Positions 18,299 through 27,166 of a stretch of DNA of 64,000 bases are shown piece after piece. A model generated the notes under the pieces. It was not told the DNA's origin. It saw nothing but the letters and a program-made list of their open reading frames with translations, and did no database searches. The position numbers and the translations under genes were made by a program. Numbering within the stretch: the stretch's first letter is position 1; each line of letters opens with the position of its first letter. The stretch lies in NCBI RefSeq assembly GCF_014229245.1, contig NZ_JAARZJ010000001.1, positions 248,001 to 312,000 of the forward strand, given 5' to 3'. Origin of the DNA: Listeria farberi. Its GTDB lineage: Bacteria; Bacillota; Bacilli; Lactobacillales; Listeriaceae.

Positions 18299-19810
18299 AT
18301 GAATCAATCAGAAACGAAAGCGTTAGAAGCACTGCAAAACGGGTCAGACATACGTGGAATAGCAATCGCTACGGAAAAATATCAGATTACGCTGACAGAC
18401 GAACGTGTAGAAAAGATTGCTTATGGCTTTGCGAAATGGCTAAAAGAGGAGAAAAAAGTGGAAGGTCAAGCAAAAGTGGCAATTGGCCATGATAGCAGAC
18501 TTTCAGCTGAACGATTAAAAGCGGCACTTGTCAAAGGGTTAACTTTTGCTGGTATAGATGTCGTGGATGTTGGGCTTGCAACAACGCCAGCTATGTTTAT
18601 GGCTACTCAGTACGCAGACTACCACTGTGATGCCGGCATTATGATTACAGCGAGTCACTTACCTTTTATGTATAATGGACTAAAATTATTTACAAAATCT
18701 GGTGGAGCTGAACACGAGGATATTGATTATATCATAGCCCACGCAGATAAATCATTCATCGAAAATGGAATAAATCTTGGTAAAGTAACAAAACAAGATT
18801 TACTTTCTACATATGCAGCGGACTTAACAGATAAGATTAGAGCAGGGATCACAGGTGCAACTGACAAAATGAAACCACTCCAAGGAAGCCATATTATTGT
18901 TGATGCAGGGAATGGTGCTGGCGGCTTTTTTGCTGAGAAAGTATTGGCAGAACTTGGCGCAGACATTTCTGGAAGCCAGTTTTTAGATCCGGATGGCAAT
19001 TTTCCTAATCATATCCCGAACCCTGACAATGAGGAAGCAATGGCTAGTTTGAAAAAAGCGGTCTTTGCTAGTGGGGCGGATTTAGGTGTGATTTTTGATA
19101 CGGATGTAGACCGTGCTGCGATTATGGATAAAAATGGCGAAAGTTTAAACCGCAACCCATTAATTGCTGTTATCTCTAGTATTATTTTGGAAGAAAAACC
19201 AGGAACAACCATCGTGACTGACTCCACAACATCTGGGCATTTGCAAACCTTTATCGAAGCAAAAGGCGGGAAACAACACCGTTTTAAACGTGGTTATCGT
19301 AACGTTATCAATGAGGCTCTTCGCCTAAATGCAGACGGAATCCCATCGGAAATTGCTATTGAAGTAAGTGGGCATGCCGCATTAAAAGAAAATTATTTCT
19401 TAGATGATGGCGCTTATCTTATTGCCAAAATTTTAATGACGTATGCGACTTTACGAAAAAATGGAAAAGATTTGCCAGACTTAATAGCAGACTTAAAAGA
19501 GCCAGCAGAAAGCGAAGAAATCCGGTTAAGCATTACAGCAACCGATTTTAAAGCTTATGGAAAAGAAGTTTTAGCTGATTTTCTGACATTTGTAGAAGCT
19601 GACGCGGACATGAAATTAGAACCGGTGAACCAAGAAGGAATTCGTGTGAATACGAGCGGTGCACTTGGCGAAGGTTGGTTCTTACTTAGAATGAGTTTAC
19701 ACGAACCAGTGATGCCGATGAATTTAGAAAGTGATGAAGCAGGCGGCATCAGGAAAGTGAAAGATCGTTTAGCAGAATTTTTCGCGAGTAAAGCAGAATT
19801 AAAGATGTAA
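18299..19810 (+). CDS. Phosphoglucomutase/phosphomannomutase family enzyme
   Basis: An alpha-D-phosphohexomutase that interconverts hexose 1- and 6-phosphates. Domain 1 has the phosphoserine loop TASHLPF with Ser119. The metal site is DTDVDRAAI at about 271, and the sugar-binding EVSGHAAL stands in place of the more common GEXSGH. The exact sugar (glucose, mannose or glucosamine) cannot be read; the unusual TASHLP rather than TASHNP separates it from the main PgcA and GlmM groups. The frame runs upstream to 18245, but ATG 18299 has the GGAGG site. A TATAAT at 18260-18265 is a candidate -10. Confidence 0.88.
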   Translation: MNQSETKALEALQNGSDIRGIAIATEKYQITLTDERVEKIAYGFAKWLKEEKKVEGQAKVAIGHDSRLSAERLKAALVKGLTFAGIDVVDVGLATTPAMFMATQYADYHCDAGIMITASHLPFMYNGLKLFTKSGGAEHEDIDYIIAHADKSFIENGINLGKVTKQDLLSTYAADLTDKIRAGITGATDKMKPLQGSHIIVDAGNGAGGFFAEKVLAELGADISGSQFLDPDGNFPNHIPNPDNEEAMASLKKAVFASGADLGVIFDTDVDRAAIMDKNGESLNRNPLIAVISSIILEEKPGTTIVTDSTTSGHLQTFIEAKGGKQHRFKRGYRNVINEALRLNADGIPSEIAIEVSGHAALKENYFLDDGAYLIAKILMTYATLRKNGKDLPDLIADLKEPAESEEIRLSITATDFKAYGKEVLADFLTFVEADADMKLEPVNQEGIRVNTSGALGEGWFLLRMSLHEPVMPMNLESDEAGGIRKVKDRLAEFFASKAELKM

Positions 19811-19815
19811 ACTAC

Positions 19816-19845
19816 AAAGCAGCTGATATATTTTGGCTGCTTTTT
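19816..19845 (+). terminator. Terminator after the phosphohexomutase gene
   Basis: AAAGCAGC and GCTGCTTTTT form the stem and T run around an A/T-rich loop. Confidence 0.85.
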
Positions 19846-19892
19846 AATATGCTTTGATTTCTAAATAATGCTAGCTGCACAGTACAGTATGA

Positions 19893-19921
19893 TTGTGAAC
19901 ATGTTATTATAGTTATACAGT
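19893..19921 (+). promoter_or_regulatory. Candidate promoter for the ChW protease gene
   Basis: TTGTGA (19893-19898), 17 bases, TACAGT (19916-19921). If used, the transcript would carry a leader of about 135 nt, very A/T-rich and with no structure I can name. A TTGACT at 19955-19960 lacks a matching -10. Confidence 0.4.
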
Positions 19922-20063
19922 AAATAAATATGTCAAAAATAGCTACTAAGAAAATTGACTTATATTGGGAAGTTTTAAACTAATTTAAGTTTCAACAATG
20001 CGATACAATCAAGCGATTTTTTGATATATTTATTTGCTAATAGACAAAAAAGGAGATGCAACT

Positions 20064-21416
20064 ATGAAAAAGCTTAGAATATTTACTTTGATGCTTGCTT
20101 TTGCTCTATTTTTATTAGGTGGAGGAATTGTTGCACAAGCAGCAGAGGAAGCCCCAATCGATGAAAAGATAGTTGGGGAAACGGTAACAAATGACGGAGA
20201 AGAGTTTATAGTCGATGAGATTAGTGATTTAGAAGATGTTAATTCAACAACGGGGACGTTAGATACATCTGATGAAGTTGAGGTTGATTTATCAGGATTA
20301 ACTATTGAAAATGAGGAAGCTGTTCTAACCCCAGGTTTAAAAACGATTTTTGGCGGAGATGGTAGAAAACTTGTAACAAATACAACTCAATATCCATATT
20401 CAACGAGCGCTTACCTTGTAATGGAATTTCCAAATGGTAAAACTTATATAGGTAGTGGACAATTGATTGGTGAAGATTCTGTACTTACAGCCGCTCATTG
20501 TTTATATGGTAAAAAAGATGGTGGATGGGCAAAAAAAGTGACTGTATATCCTGGATATAATGGCACGAAAGCTCCTTTTGGAACAGCAAAAGCAAGAAAA
20601 ATGTATGTTCCAAAAGAATGGACAAAAAAAGAACCTTCTACAGAAGATTATGGAGTTATTAAATTAGATAAAAATATTGGGTCAAAAACTGGAACAATGG
20701 GGTTAACAACTAATACATCTGGTGCAATTACTATTAGTGGTTATCATGGTGACAAAAAAGGGAAATTGTACACTCAAACTGGAAATATCTCTCAAGTCAC
20801 TGCAAATAATGTTTTTTATAGATTAGATACAACAGGTGGTAGTAGTGGTAGTGGTGTTTATAATTCTAAAAAACAGATTTTAGCAGTAAACGCATATGAA
20901 TATTTAAATGGTACCGGGGACAACTTTGGTACAAGAATAACAAAAGAAAAACTAAATAATATTTATACTTGGGCGTTTGACAATAATCTTTCTGTAAGCA
21001 AACAAAAAGGGATAAATTACGAGCTCCACGTCCAAAGTAAGGGATGGATGGGAAACGTTGCTAATAGTATGACTTCGGGCACAGTTGGCCTTGGCTTACG
21101 AGCAGAAGCAATGAAAATTAGTTTATCAGCGATGCCGTATTCTGGAGATATTCAATATCGTTCACATGTACAAGGTAGTGGATGGCAAGGTTGGTTGAAA
21201 AATGGTGAAATTTCTGGAACTCGTGGACAGTCAAAACGTCTGGAAGCTTTCCAAGTAAAATTAACTGGAAATATGGCTAAAAATTATAGTGTGCAGTATA
21301 GAGCGCATGTCCAAAATAAAGGTTGGCAAAGTTGGGTTAAAGATGGAGCAACAGCAGGAACAACAGGAGAAAGTTTAAGAATAGAAGCTGTACAAATGCG
21401 ACTAGTTGCAAAATAA
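20064..21416 (+). CDS. Secreted V8-like (S1B) serine protease with three ChW repeats
   Basis: A probable exported glutamyl-endopeptidase-like protease. The 450-residue protein starts with a signal peptide (1-26, cleavage after AQA). An acidic propeptide follows (about 27-92, rich in Glu/Asp). The trypsin-fold domain (about 93-310) has His145 in LTAAHC, Asp195 in EDYG and Ser261 in TTGGSSGSG, the S1B spacing. The tail (about 317-450) holds three clostridial hydrophobic-with-W (ChW) repeats, each of the form Y-x-x-HVQ-x-x-GW then GT-G-x-x-x-R-x-EA. ATG 20064 follows AAAGGAGATG. ChW repeats are typical of clostridial surface proteins and I do not remember this gene in the reference L. monocytogenes order, so horizontal gain is possible. 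It has its own terminator. Confidence 0.88.
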   Translation: MKKLRIFTLMLAFALFLLGGGIVAQAAEEAPIDEKIVGETVTNDGEEFIVDEISDLEDVNSTTGTLDTSDEVEVDLSGLTIENEEAVLTPGLKTIFGGDGRKLVTNTTQYPYSTSAYLVMEFPNGKTYIGSGQLIGEDSVLTAAHCLYGKKDGGWAKKVTVYPGYNGTKAPFGTAKARKMYVPKEWTKKEPSTEDYGVIKLDKNIGSKTGTMGLTTNTSGAITISGYHGDKKGKLYTQTGNISQVTANNVFYRLDTTGGSSGSGVYNSKKQILAVNAYEYLNGTGDNFGTRITKEKLNNIYTWAFDNNLSVSKQKGINYELHVQSKGWMGNVANSMTSGTVGLGLRAEAMKISLSAMPYSGDIQYRSHVQGSGWQGWLKNGEISGTRGQSKRLEAFQVKLTGNMAKNYSVQYRAHVQNKGWQSWVKDGATAGTTGESLRIEAVQMRLVAK

Positions 21417-21420
21417 ATTT

Positions 21421-21458
21421 AAAAGAATTTGGTGTGTAAAATGCCAAATTCTTTTTCT
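21421..21458 (+). terminator. Terminator after the protease gene
   Basis: AAAGAATTTGG and CCAAATTCTTT pair, followed by a T-rich tract. Confidence 0.85.
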
Positions 21459-21552
21459 TTTACCAAATTGATTGAAAAAGTAGAGCTAGTATAGTAAAAT
21501 TAAAAAGCAAGCACTTACTTTAAAAGGGAAATAAAGTACAGGAGTGTGTTTT

Positions 21553-22176
21553 TTGGAAACTTGGATTACAAGTATTATGGCTGATTTTGGCTATATAGGT
21601 ATTTTTGTTTTGATTATGGTTGAAAACTTATTTCCACCCATTCCCTCTGAGATTATCTTAACTTTTGGTGGATTTATGACGACAGTTACATCACTGAATG
21701 TCGTGATGGTGATTATTGTAGCAACTCTAGGTTCTGTTGTGGGCGCAATTTTACTGTATAAAGTCGCTTCTTATTTTGGCAAAGAACGACTCACGAAGAT
21801 TGTGTTAAAATACGGTCGGATTTTGCGACTGAAGGAATCTGATATTGAACGCGCAGAAAGTTTCTTTTTGAAATATGGAAGTTGGGCTGTATTTTTATGT
21901 CGGATGATTCCGCTAATACGAAGCTTAATTTCGATTCCAGCAGGGATGACGAAGATGAAAATGTCGCGGTTTCTAATTTTGACGACCGCGGGAAGCTTAC
22001 TTTGGAATACAGTTTTAATTGGACTTGGCGCCATGCTTGGTGAGTCATGGAATGAAATTGTGGTTTTTATGGATAGCTTTTCAACTATAATTTATAGCGT
22101 CATTGCGATACTTGTTGTTGTCGGCTTAGGTTTCTTTTTCCGAGCACGTTTCAAAAAAACACTAGATGAAGAATAG
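21553..22176 (+). CDS. DedA-family membrane protein
   Basis: A 207-residue integral membrane protein of the DedA (SNARE-associated) family, some of which flip polyprenyl or phosphatidyl lipids. Family hallmarks are ENLFPPIPSEIILTFGGF (about 22-39), the basic KYGRILRLKESDIERAESFFLKYG stretch, and FLCRMIPLIRSLISIPAGMTKM with the conserved R-x-x-P arginines. Four to five hydrophobic segments are visible. The TTG at 21553, eight bases from AGGAG, is preferred to the GTG at 21544, which overlaps that site. A promoter pair TTGAAA/TAAAAT lies about 40-70 bases upstream. Confidence 0.9.
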   Translation: METWITSIMADFGYIGIFVLIMVENLFPPIPSEIILTFGGFMTTVTSLNVVMVIIVATLGSVVGAILLYKVASYFGKERLTKIVLKYGRILRLKESDIERAESFFLKYGSWAVFLCRMIPLIRSLISIPAGMTKMKMSRFLILTTAGSLLWNTVLIGLGAMLGESWNEIVVFMDSFSTIIYSVIAILVVVGLGFFFRARFKKTLDEE

Positions 22177-22270
22177 TGTATGACCTTGAGGAATGATCTT
22201 CAAGGTTTTTCTTTTGCGAATTTTGCTTTCGTGCTATGATAAGTTGGACATAGAAAGGGGACGGGAATAT

Positions 22271-23254
22271 ATGCGGATTGGAATGCGAACAGTGAAAACC
22301 GCGATTGCAGCGACACTGGCGATAGTTTTGGCGGAATGGCTACACCTGGAATATGCTGTTTCGGCAGGGATTATCGCAATTTTAAGTGTACAAAATACGA
22401 AAAAAGGGTCTTTACAATTAGCAATTCAGCGGGTTTATTCGACTGTTTTGGCGCTTTCTATTGCTGCCGTGTTTTTCATGCTCATTGGTTATAACGCGGT
22501 GAGTTTTGGACTTTATTTACTGATTTTTATTCCGCTTGCAGTAAGACTACATGTTGCTGACGGAATTGTTGTGAGCTCGGTACTCGTATCGCATATTTTA
22601 CTCGAACAATCATTATCCTTCTTTTGGTTTAAAAATGAACTGTTACTTATGGCAGTTGGCGCTGGTATTGCGATTATTTTAAATTTATATATGCCAAAAA
22701 TGGAAGACGAATTAAAACGTAGCCAACAAAAAATAGAAGCAATTATGCGACAAATTTTAACGGAAATGACACAAGGACTCCGGAATCAGTCGGAGTACCA
22801 TGATGAATTTGGCTTATTAAATCAATTAAAGGGTACATTAGACTATGCACAAGAAAAAGCAGCAAGAAACCTAGATAATCAGTTTTTTGCTTCCTCCCAT
22901 TATTATTCACAGTATGTCGATATGCGGCTTGTACAATATCGAATTTTAACACAGATGAAACGACATTTAGTTGCGTTCGAACATTCTTCTGAGCAAAGTA
23001 TGGCGCTGGCAGAAATTACAGAAAAAACAGCACAGACACTAGATGAGCATAATACAGCAGAGGATTTAGTAGCGGAAATTACTAAGATGGTGCATGAGTT
23101 TAGAAGTAGCAAACTCCCAGAGACACGAGCGGAATTTGAAAATAGAGCGATTTTATTCCAATTTATGAATGATTTACGCTATTTATTAGAAATGAAGCGT
23201 GACTTTTATGCGGAGTTTGGATTAAAGGAAAAAGAAATGACGAGAGGACGATGA
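22271..23254 (+). CDS. ArAE/DUF939-type membrane protein (YqjA-like)
   Basis: A 327-residue protein with an N-terminal bundle of hydrophobic helices (about 1-150) of the aromatic-acid-exporter/FUSC kind. The first helix reads IGMRTVKTAIAATLAIVLAEWL. A charged, helical cytoplasmic half follows (about 150-327) as in B. subtilis YqjA. Substrate unknown. The frame extends to 22193, but ATG 22271 with the AAAGGGGACGGG ribosome site is the natural start. The stop is directly followed by the VOC gene. Confidence 0.85.
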   Translation: MRIGMRTVKTAIAATLAIVLAEWLHLEYAVSAGIIAILSVQNTKKGSLQLAIQRVYSTVLALSIAAVFFMLIGYNAVSFGLYLLIFIPLAVRLHVADGIVVSSVLVSHILLEQSLSFFWFKNELLLMAVGAGIAIILNLYMPKMEDELKRSQQKIEAIMRQILTEMTQGLRNQSEYHDEFGLLNQLKGTLDYAQEKAARNLDNQFFASSHYYSQYVDMRLVQYRILTQMKRHLVAFEHSSEQSMALAEITEKTAQTLDEHNTAEDLVAEITKMVHEFRSSKLPETRAEFENRAILFQFMNDLRYLLEMKRDFYAEFGLKEKEMTRGR

Positions 23255-23635
23255 ATGATGATTGAAAAAATTGGTCAAGTGATGTTATATGTGGACAATC
23301 AAGCTGCAGTAAGAGATTTTTGGGTAGAAAAATTGGATTTTGTCGTAGTTTCAGAAGAAGTTGTAAATGGCGAAATTCAGTGGATTGAAATAGCGCCAAC
23401 AAAAGGTTTAGAAACTACCTTTGTTCTTCAAAATAAAAAGAAAGTTGCCGAAATGAATCCAGAAATGAATCTTGGAACTCCGTCCATTTTATTGTTTGGA
23501 AAAAATGTTGCGGAACTTTATGAAGAATATAAAAATAAAGGTATTACGGTCGGTGATTTAGTAGATTTACCAATGGGACGGGTGTTTAATTTTTCGGATA
23601 ACGAAGGAAATTATTTTGCGATTTGTGAAAAATAG
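23255..23635 (+). CDS. VOC (glyoxalase/bleomycin-resistance fold) protein
   Basis: A 126-residue protein with two beta-alpha-beta-beta-beta modules (about 1-60 and 68-126). It opens with KIGQVMLYVDNQAAVRDFWVEKLDF and ends with MGRVFNFSDNEGNYFAICEK, the usual VOC edges. The reaction is not predictable: members include glyoxalases, dioxygenases and drug-binding proteins. It starts at the base after the preceding stop, with two ATG codons in tandem, so translation is probably coupled. Confidence 0.87.
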   Translation: MMIEKIGQVMLYVDNQAAVRDFWVEKLDFVVVSEEVVNGEIQWIEIAPTKGLETTFVLQNKKKVAEMNPEMNLGTPSILLFGKNVAELYEEYKNKGITVGDLVDLPMGRVFNFSDNEGNYFAICEK

Positions 23636-23640
23636 TTAGA

Positions 23641-23686
23641 AAAAAGCCAGATGACAGTCTATACGATTGTCATCTGGCTTTTTTTA
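23641..23686. terminator. Bidirectional terminator between the VOC gene and ppdK
   Basis: AAAGCCAGATGACA pairs with TGTCATCTGGCTTT, with A and T runs on both sides so that either strand can terminate. It abuts the ppdK stop. Confidence 0.92.
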
Positions 23687-26323
23687 GTTAGTTGAAACTA
23701 GTTGCTTTTCTGCTAATGCGGCTTGAGCTGCTGCGAGACGTGCAATGGGAACGCGATACGGGGAGCATGATACATAGCTAAGCCCTAATTGATGGAAAAA
23801 CTGGATAGATTCTGGATCGCCACCATGTTCGCCACAAACTCCCATTTTTAAATGTTCTGAAGTCATTCTTCCACGGGTAACCGCCATTTCAACAAGTGCC
23901 CCGACACCATTCTTATCAATCGTGACAAATGGATCTTTTGGTAAAATATCTTTTTCATAATAATCTGCTAAAAATTTAGTTGCATCATCGCGTGAAAAGC
24001 CATAGGTGAGTTGAGTTAGATCGTTGGTTCCAAAGCTAAAGAACTCTGCTTCCTCGGCGATTTCATCTGCTGTTACACATGCTCGCGGAATTTCAATCAT
24101 TGTACCAATATCATATGGGAGCATCACTCGTTCTCTATCAAAAATAGTATGAATCGCTTGTTTCATCTCTTTTTTTATATAGCTTAATTCGCTTTTCGTC
24201 GCGATGAGCGGAATCATGATTTCTGGATGAACGTCAATTCCTTCATCATGAAGCGTGACGGCGCTCTCAATAATAGCTTCCGTCTGCATCCGGTAAATTT
24301 CTGGAAACGTGATAGCAAGCCGACAACCGCGGTGTCCGAGCATAGGATTTGCTTCTCTTAGTTCATTAATTCGTTTTGTAATTTGGGGAACTGTTCGACT
24401 CATTGCACTCGCTAATTGCTCTATTTCTTGCTCCGTTTTTGGTAAAAATTCATGTAATGGTGGATCAAGCAAGCGAATGTTTACCGCGCGACCGTCTGCA
24501 ATACGGAATAACTCACTGAAATCAGCTTTTTGCATTTCTTTTAAAGTAGCTAAAATGGATTCGCGCTCGCTTAATGACTCTGCCAAAATCATTTGGCGCA
24601 CATAGGGAATTCGTTTTTCATCAAAAAACATATGCTCGGTGCGACACAGGCCAATGCCTTCTGCGCCAAACAAAAGAGCTTTTTTAAAGTCAACTGGAGT
24701 ATCTGCATTAACACGGATTATCAATTTTTTTTCTGCATCAGCCCAGGCCATTAACTCGTCAAAATGTCCGCCAATTTGCGCTTCTCTAAGTGCAATTTCT
24801 CCAAGATAAACTTTACCGGAACTACCATCGAGCGAGAGAGAGTCCCCTTCATGCAGCATTTTTCCAGTAGGGAGAAGAAGCGTTTTTTCTTTTTCATTAA
24901 TAGTAAGTTCAGCACAACCAGCTATACAGCATTTTCCCATTCCGCGAGCAACAACGGCAGCATGGGAAGTCATACCACCATGAGCGGTTAAGATAGCGTT
25001 ACTCTGCGCCATACCTTCAATATCCTCAGGAGAAGTCTCATTACGGACTAAAATGACAGGAATACCACGTTCGGCTGCTTGGACAGCTTCTTTTGCTTCA
25101 AAGAAAATTTGACCAGTTGCAGCGCCAGGACTTGCAGGTAAACCAGTTGCGATAATTTGCCCTTTTTTAAGAGCGCTTTCATCAAAAGTTGGATGAAGTA
25201 ATTGATGTAGTTGCTTAGTTTCTACGCGCATAATGGCTTCTTGGCGGGAAATTTTTCCTTCATGGACAAAATCGACAGCTGATTGAATTGCTGCTTTGGC
25301 TGTTCGCTTGCCACTCCTAGTTTGTAAGACATAAAGTTTGCCTTTTTCGATGGTAAATTCAATGTCTTGCATGTCTAAATAATGATTCTCAAGGAGTTCA
25401 CAAGTATGGATAAGCTCATTGTAAACGGCGGGCATTTTTTCTTCAAGCGCACTAATCGGCTCAGGTGTACGGATTCCTGCAACCACATCTTCACCTTGCG
25501 CGTTAAGTAAAAATTCCCCAAAAACTTTCTTTTCACCAGTGGATGGATTACGAGTAAAAGTAATTCCGGTTCCACTCGTTTCTCCAGTGTTTCCAAAGAC
25601 CATTGCTTGAATATTAACAGCTGTACCAAAACTCGCATCAATATCATGTAATCTCCGGTAAATAACGGCGCGAGGGTTCATCCAGGAATCAAAAACAGCG
25701 ATAATCGCAAGTCGCAGTTGTTCCATTGGATTTTGCGGGAAATCGGTACCAGTTGCTTGATTAAAAATTAGTTTATAAACATCAATGAGTTTGCTTAAAT
25801 CAGTCGCAGTTAATTCTGTATCTAAGCGATAGTTGTTTGCTTTTTTTATGCGACTAAGGGCCTGTTCAAATTGATAGCTCGGAATTTCAAAAACAACATC
25901 ACCAAACATTTGTATGAAACGGCGATAAGAATCGTAGGCCGAACGAGCGTCACCAGTAAGATTGGCAAGTCCTTCAGTCGCTTGGTCATTTAACCCAAGA
26001 TTTAGCACAGTGTCCATCATGCCAGGCATCGAAAAGGGGGCGCCAGAACGTACGGAAACGAGCAGAGGATTTTCTGCGAATCCAAAAATTTTCCCGGTTT
26101 GCTTTTCGAGTTCCGCCAAATGAATTTTCACTTCTTCAAAGATGGATTCAGATAAATGTTTGTTATTAATCGTGTAATCATTACAAGCCGCAGTTGAGAT
26201 AGTAAATCCAGGAGGGACAGGTAAACCGATATTCGTCATTTCGGCCAAATTAGCGCCTTTTCCTCCTAAAAGATTTTTCATTTCCTTAGAACCTTCACTG
26301 AACTGATAGACAAATTTTCTCAC
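23684..26323 (-). CDS. ppdK: Pyruvate, phosphate dikinase
   Basis: Reversibly interconverts pyruvate, ATP and Pi with PEP, AMP and PPi. The 879-residue protein has the N-terminal nucleotide domain (NLLGGKGANLAEM), and the phosphohistidine loop GGMTSHAAVVARGMG with His454 and the regulatory Thr two residues before it. The C-terminal PEP/pyruvate barrel includes GAEGIGLCRTEHMFF, MIEIPRA, FSFGTNDLTQLTYGFSRDD and GVCGEHGGDP. A GTG at 26332 is in frame, but the GTG at 26323 is better placed after GAGGTG. The upstream gene encodes its regulatory kinase/phosphorylase, and the first gene of the set is ccpN. Confidence 0.97.
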   Translation of the reverse strand: MRKFVYQFSEGSKEMKNLLGGKGANLAEMTNIGLPVPPGFTISTAACNDYTINNKHLSESIFEEVKIHLAELEKQTGKIFGFAENPLLVSVRSGAPFSMPGMMDTVLNLGLNDQATEGLANLTGDARSAYDSYRRFIQMFGDVVFEIPSYQFEQALSRIKKANNYRLDTELTATDLSKLIDVYKLIFNQATGTDFPQNPMEQLRLAIIAVFDSWMNPRAVIYRRLHDIDASFGTAVNIQAMVFGNTGETSGTGITFTRNPSTGEKKVFGEFLLNAQGEDVVAGIRTPEPISALEEKMPAVYNELIHTCELLENHYLDMQDIEFTIEKGKLYVLQTRSGKRTAKAAIQSAVDFVHEGKISRQEAIMRVETKQLHQLLHPTFDESALKKGQIIATGLPASPGAATGQIFFEAKEAVQAAERGIPVILVRNETSPEDIEGMAQSNAILTAHGGMTSHAAVVARGMGKCCIAGCAELTINEKEKTLLLPTGKMLHEGDSLSLDGSSGKVYLGEIALREAQIGGHFDELMAWADAEKKLIIRVNADTPVDFKKALLFGAEGIGLCRTEHMFFDEKRIPYVRQMILAESLSERESILATLKEMQKADFSELFRIADGRAVNIRLLDPPLHEFLPKTEQEIEQLASAMSRTVPQITKRINELREANPMLGHRGCRLAITFPEIYRMQTEAIIESAVTLHDEGIDVHPEIMIPLIATKSELSYIKKEMKQAIHTIFDRERVMLPYDIGTMIEIPRACVTADEIAEEAEFFSFGTNDLTQLTYGFSRDDATKFLADYYEKDILPKDPFVTIDKNGVGALVEMAVTRGRMTSEHLKMGVCGEHGGDPESIQFFHQLGLSYVSCSPYRVPIARLAAAQAALAEKQLVSTN

Positions 26324-26341
26324 ACTATTCACCTCTTCTAA

Positions 26342-27154
26342 TTAGTGGTAACTCGTGATAATTTCTGTGATTAGGGCAGCAGTTTCTTCAATCGCTTTAT
26401 CTTCTACATGAATGACTTGGCAACCAAGTTTTTTGAATGTATCATAACCATATTCTAGTTCCTCTAAAATACGTTTTTCACTGGAATAACTACTTGCTTC
26501 GTCTAAACCGATAGATTTCAAACGAACTTTGCGGATTTGTGCTAGTTTTTCTGGGGTAGTTGTAAGGCCAATAATACGCTCCGCTGGGATTTGGAAAAGT
26601 TCTGTTGGAATCGGAATTTCGGGAACAAGTGGGACATTAGCAACTTTCCAATTTTGATTGGCGAGAAAGCTACTCAGTGGGGTTTTACTCGTTCTTGATA
26701 CGCCGACGAGAACAATATCTGCATCTAACAGGCCACGAGGATCTTTGCAGTCATCGTACTTTACAGCAAACTCAATGGCAGCAATGCGATCAAAATAATT
26801 GCTATCAAGACGGCGCATATTTCCTGGGTCTTGTTTTGATTTTAAGCCAGTTTTTGCTTCAACAGCAGCAGTTAGTGTATGTAATAAATCTACGTTCGGA
26901 ATATTGTTTTGAACACAAAAATTAGTTGCGTACTCAGCTAGTTTGGCTTGTACGAGTGTTTGAACGACGATGCCATCAGCAGCTTTTGCTTCCTCTAGTG
27001 TTTCTAGTAAAGCGTTCTCATCGCGAATAAAAGCATGGCGCCGAATGTCAGCAGGTTTATTAAGTGAAAACTGAGCTGTTACCGCGCGAATAATATGTTG
27101 AGCAGTTTCTCCGATAGCATCTGAGATAACGTATATAATAACCGGATTTTCCAT
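26342..27154 (-). CDS. PPDK regulatory protein (bifunctional Ser/Thr kinase and Pi-dependent phosphorylase)
   Basis: Inactivates and reactivates pyruvate phosphate dikinase by phosphorylating, with ADP, the threonine next to its catalytic histidine and then removing the phosphate. The 270-residue protein is of the DUF299/PDRP family with the P-loop-like GVSRTSKTPLSSFLA (about 152-166) and N-terminal VISDAIGETAQHIIRAV. Ribosome site AGGAGG. Its direct neighbour ppdK supports PPDK rather than PEP synthetase as the target. Homologous to B. subtilis YqfL, which also follows ccpN. Confidence 0.93.
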   Translation of the reverse strand: MENPVIIYVISDAIGETAQHIIRAVTAQFSLNKPADIRRHAFIRDENALLETLEEAKAADGIVVQTLVQAKLAEYATNFCVQNNIPNVDLLHTLTAAVEAKTGLKSKQDPGNMRRLDSNYFDRIAAIEFAVKYDDCKDPRGLLDADIVLVGVSRTSKTPLSSFLANQNWKVANVPLVPEIPIPTELFQIPAERIIGLTTTPEKLAQIRKVRLKSIGLDEASSYSSEKRILEELEYGYDTFKKLGCQVIHVEDKAIEETAALITEIITSYH

Positions 27155-27166
27155 ATTTTCCTCCTA

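Noticed and set aside
19895-19912. PrfA-box-like AACATGTT palindrome before the ChW protease gene
   Set aside because: A PrfA box needs two bases between TAACA and TGTTA; here the arms touch and flanks do not match.
22255-22270. GGGAAT resembling a sigma-B -10 before the ArAE gene
   Set aside because: No GTTT -35 at the proper distance, and the sequence is better explained as the ribosome site.
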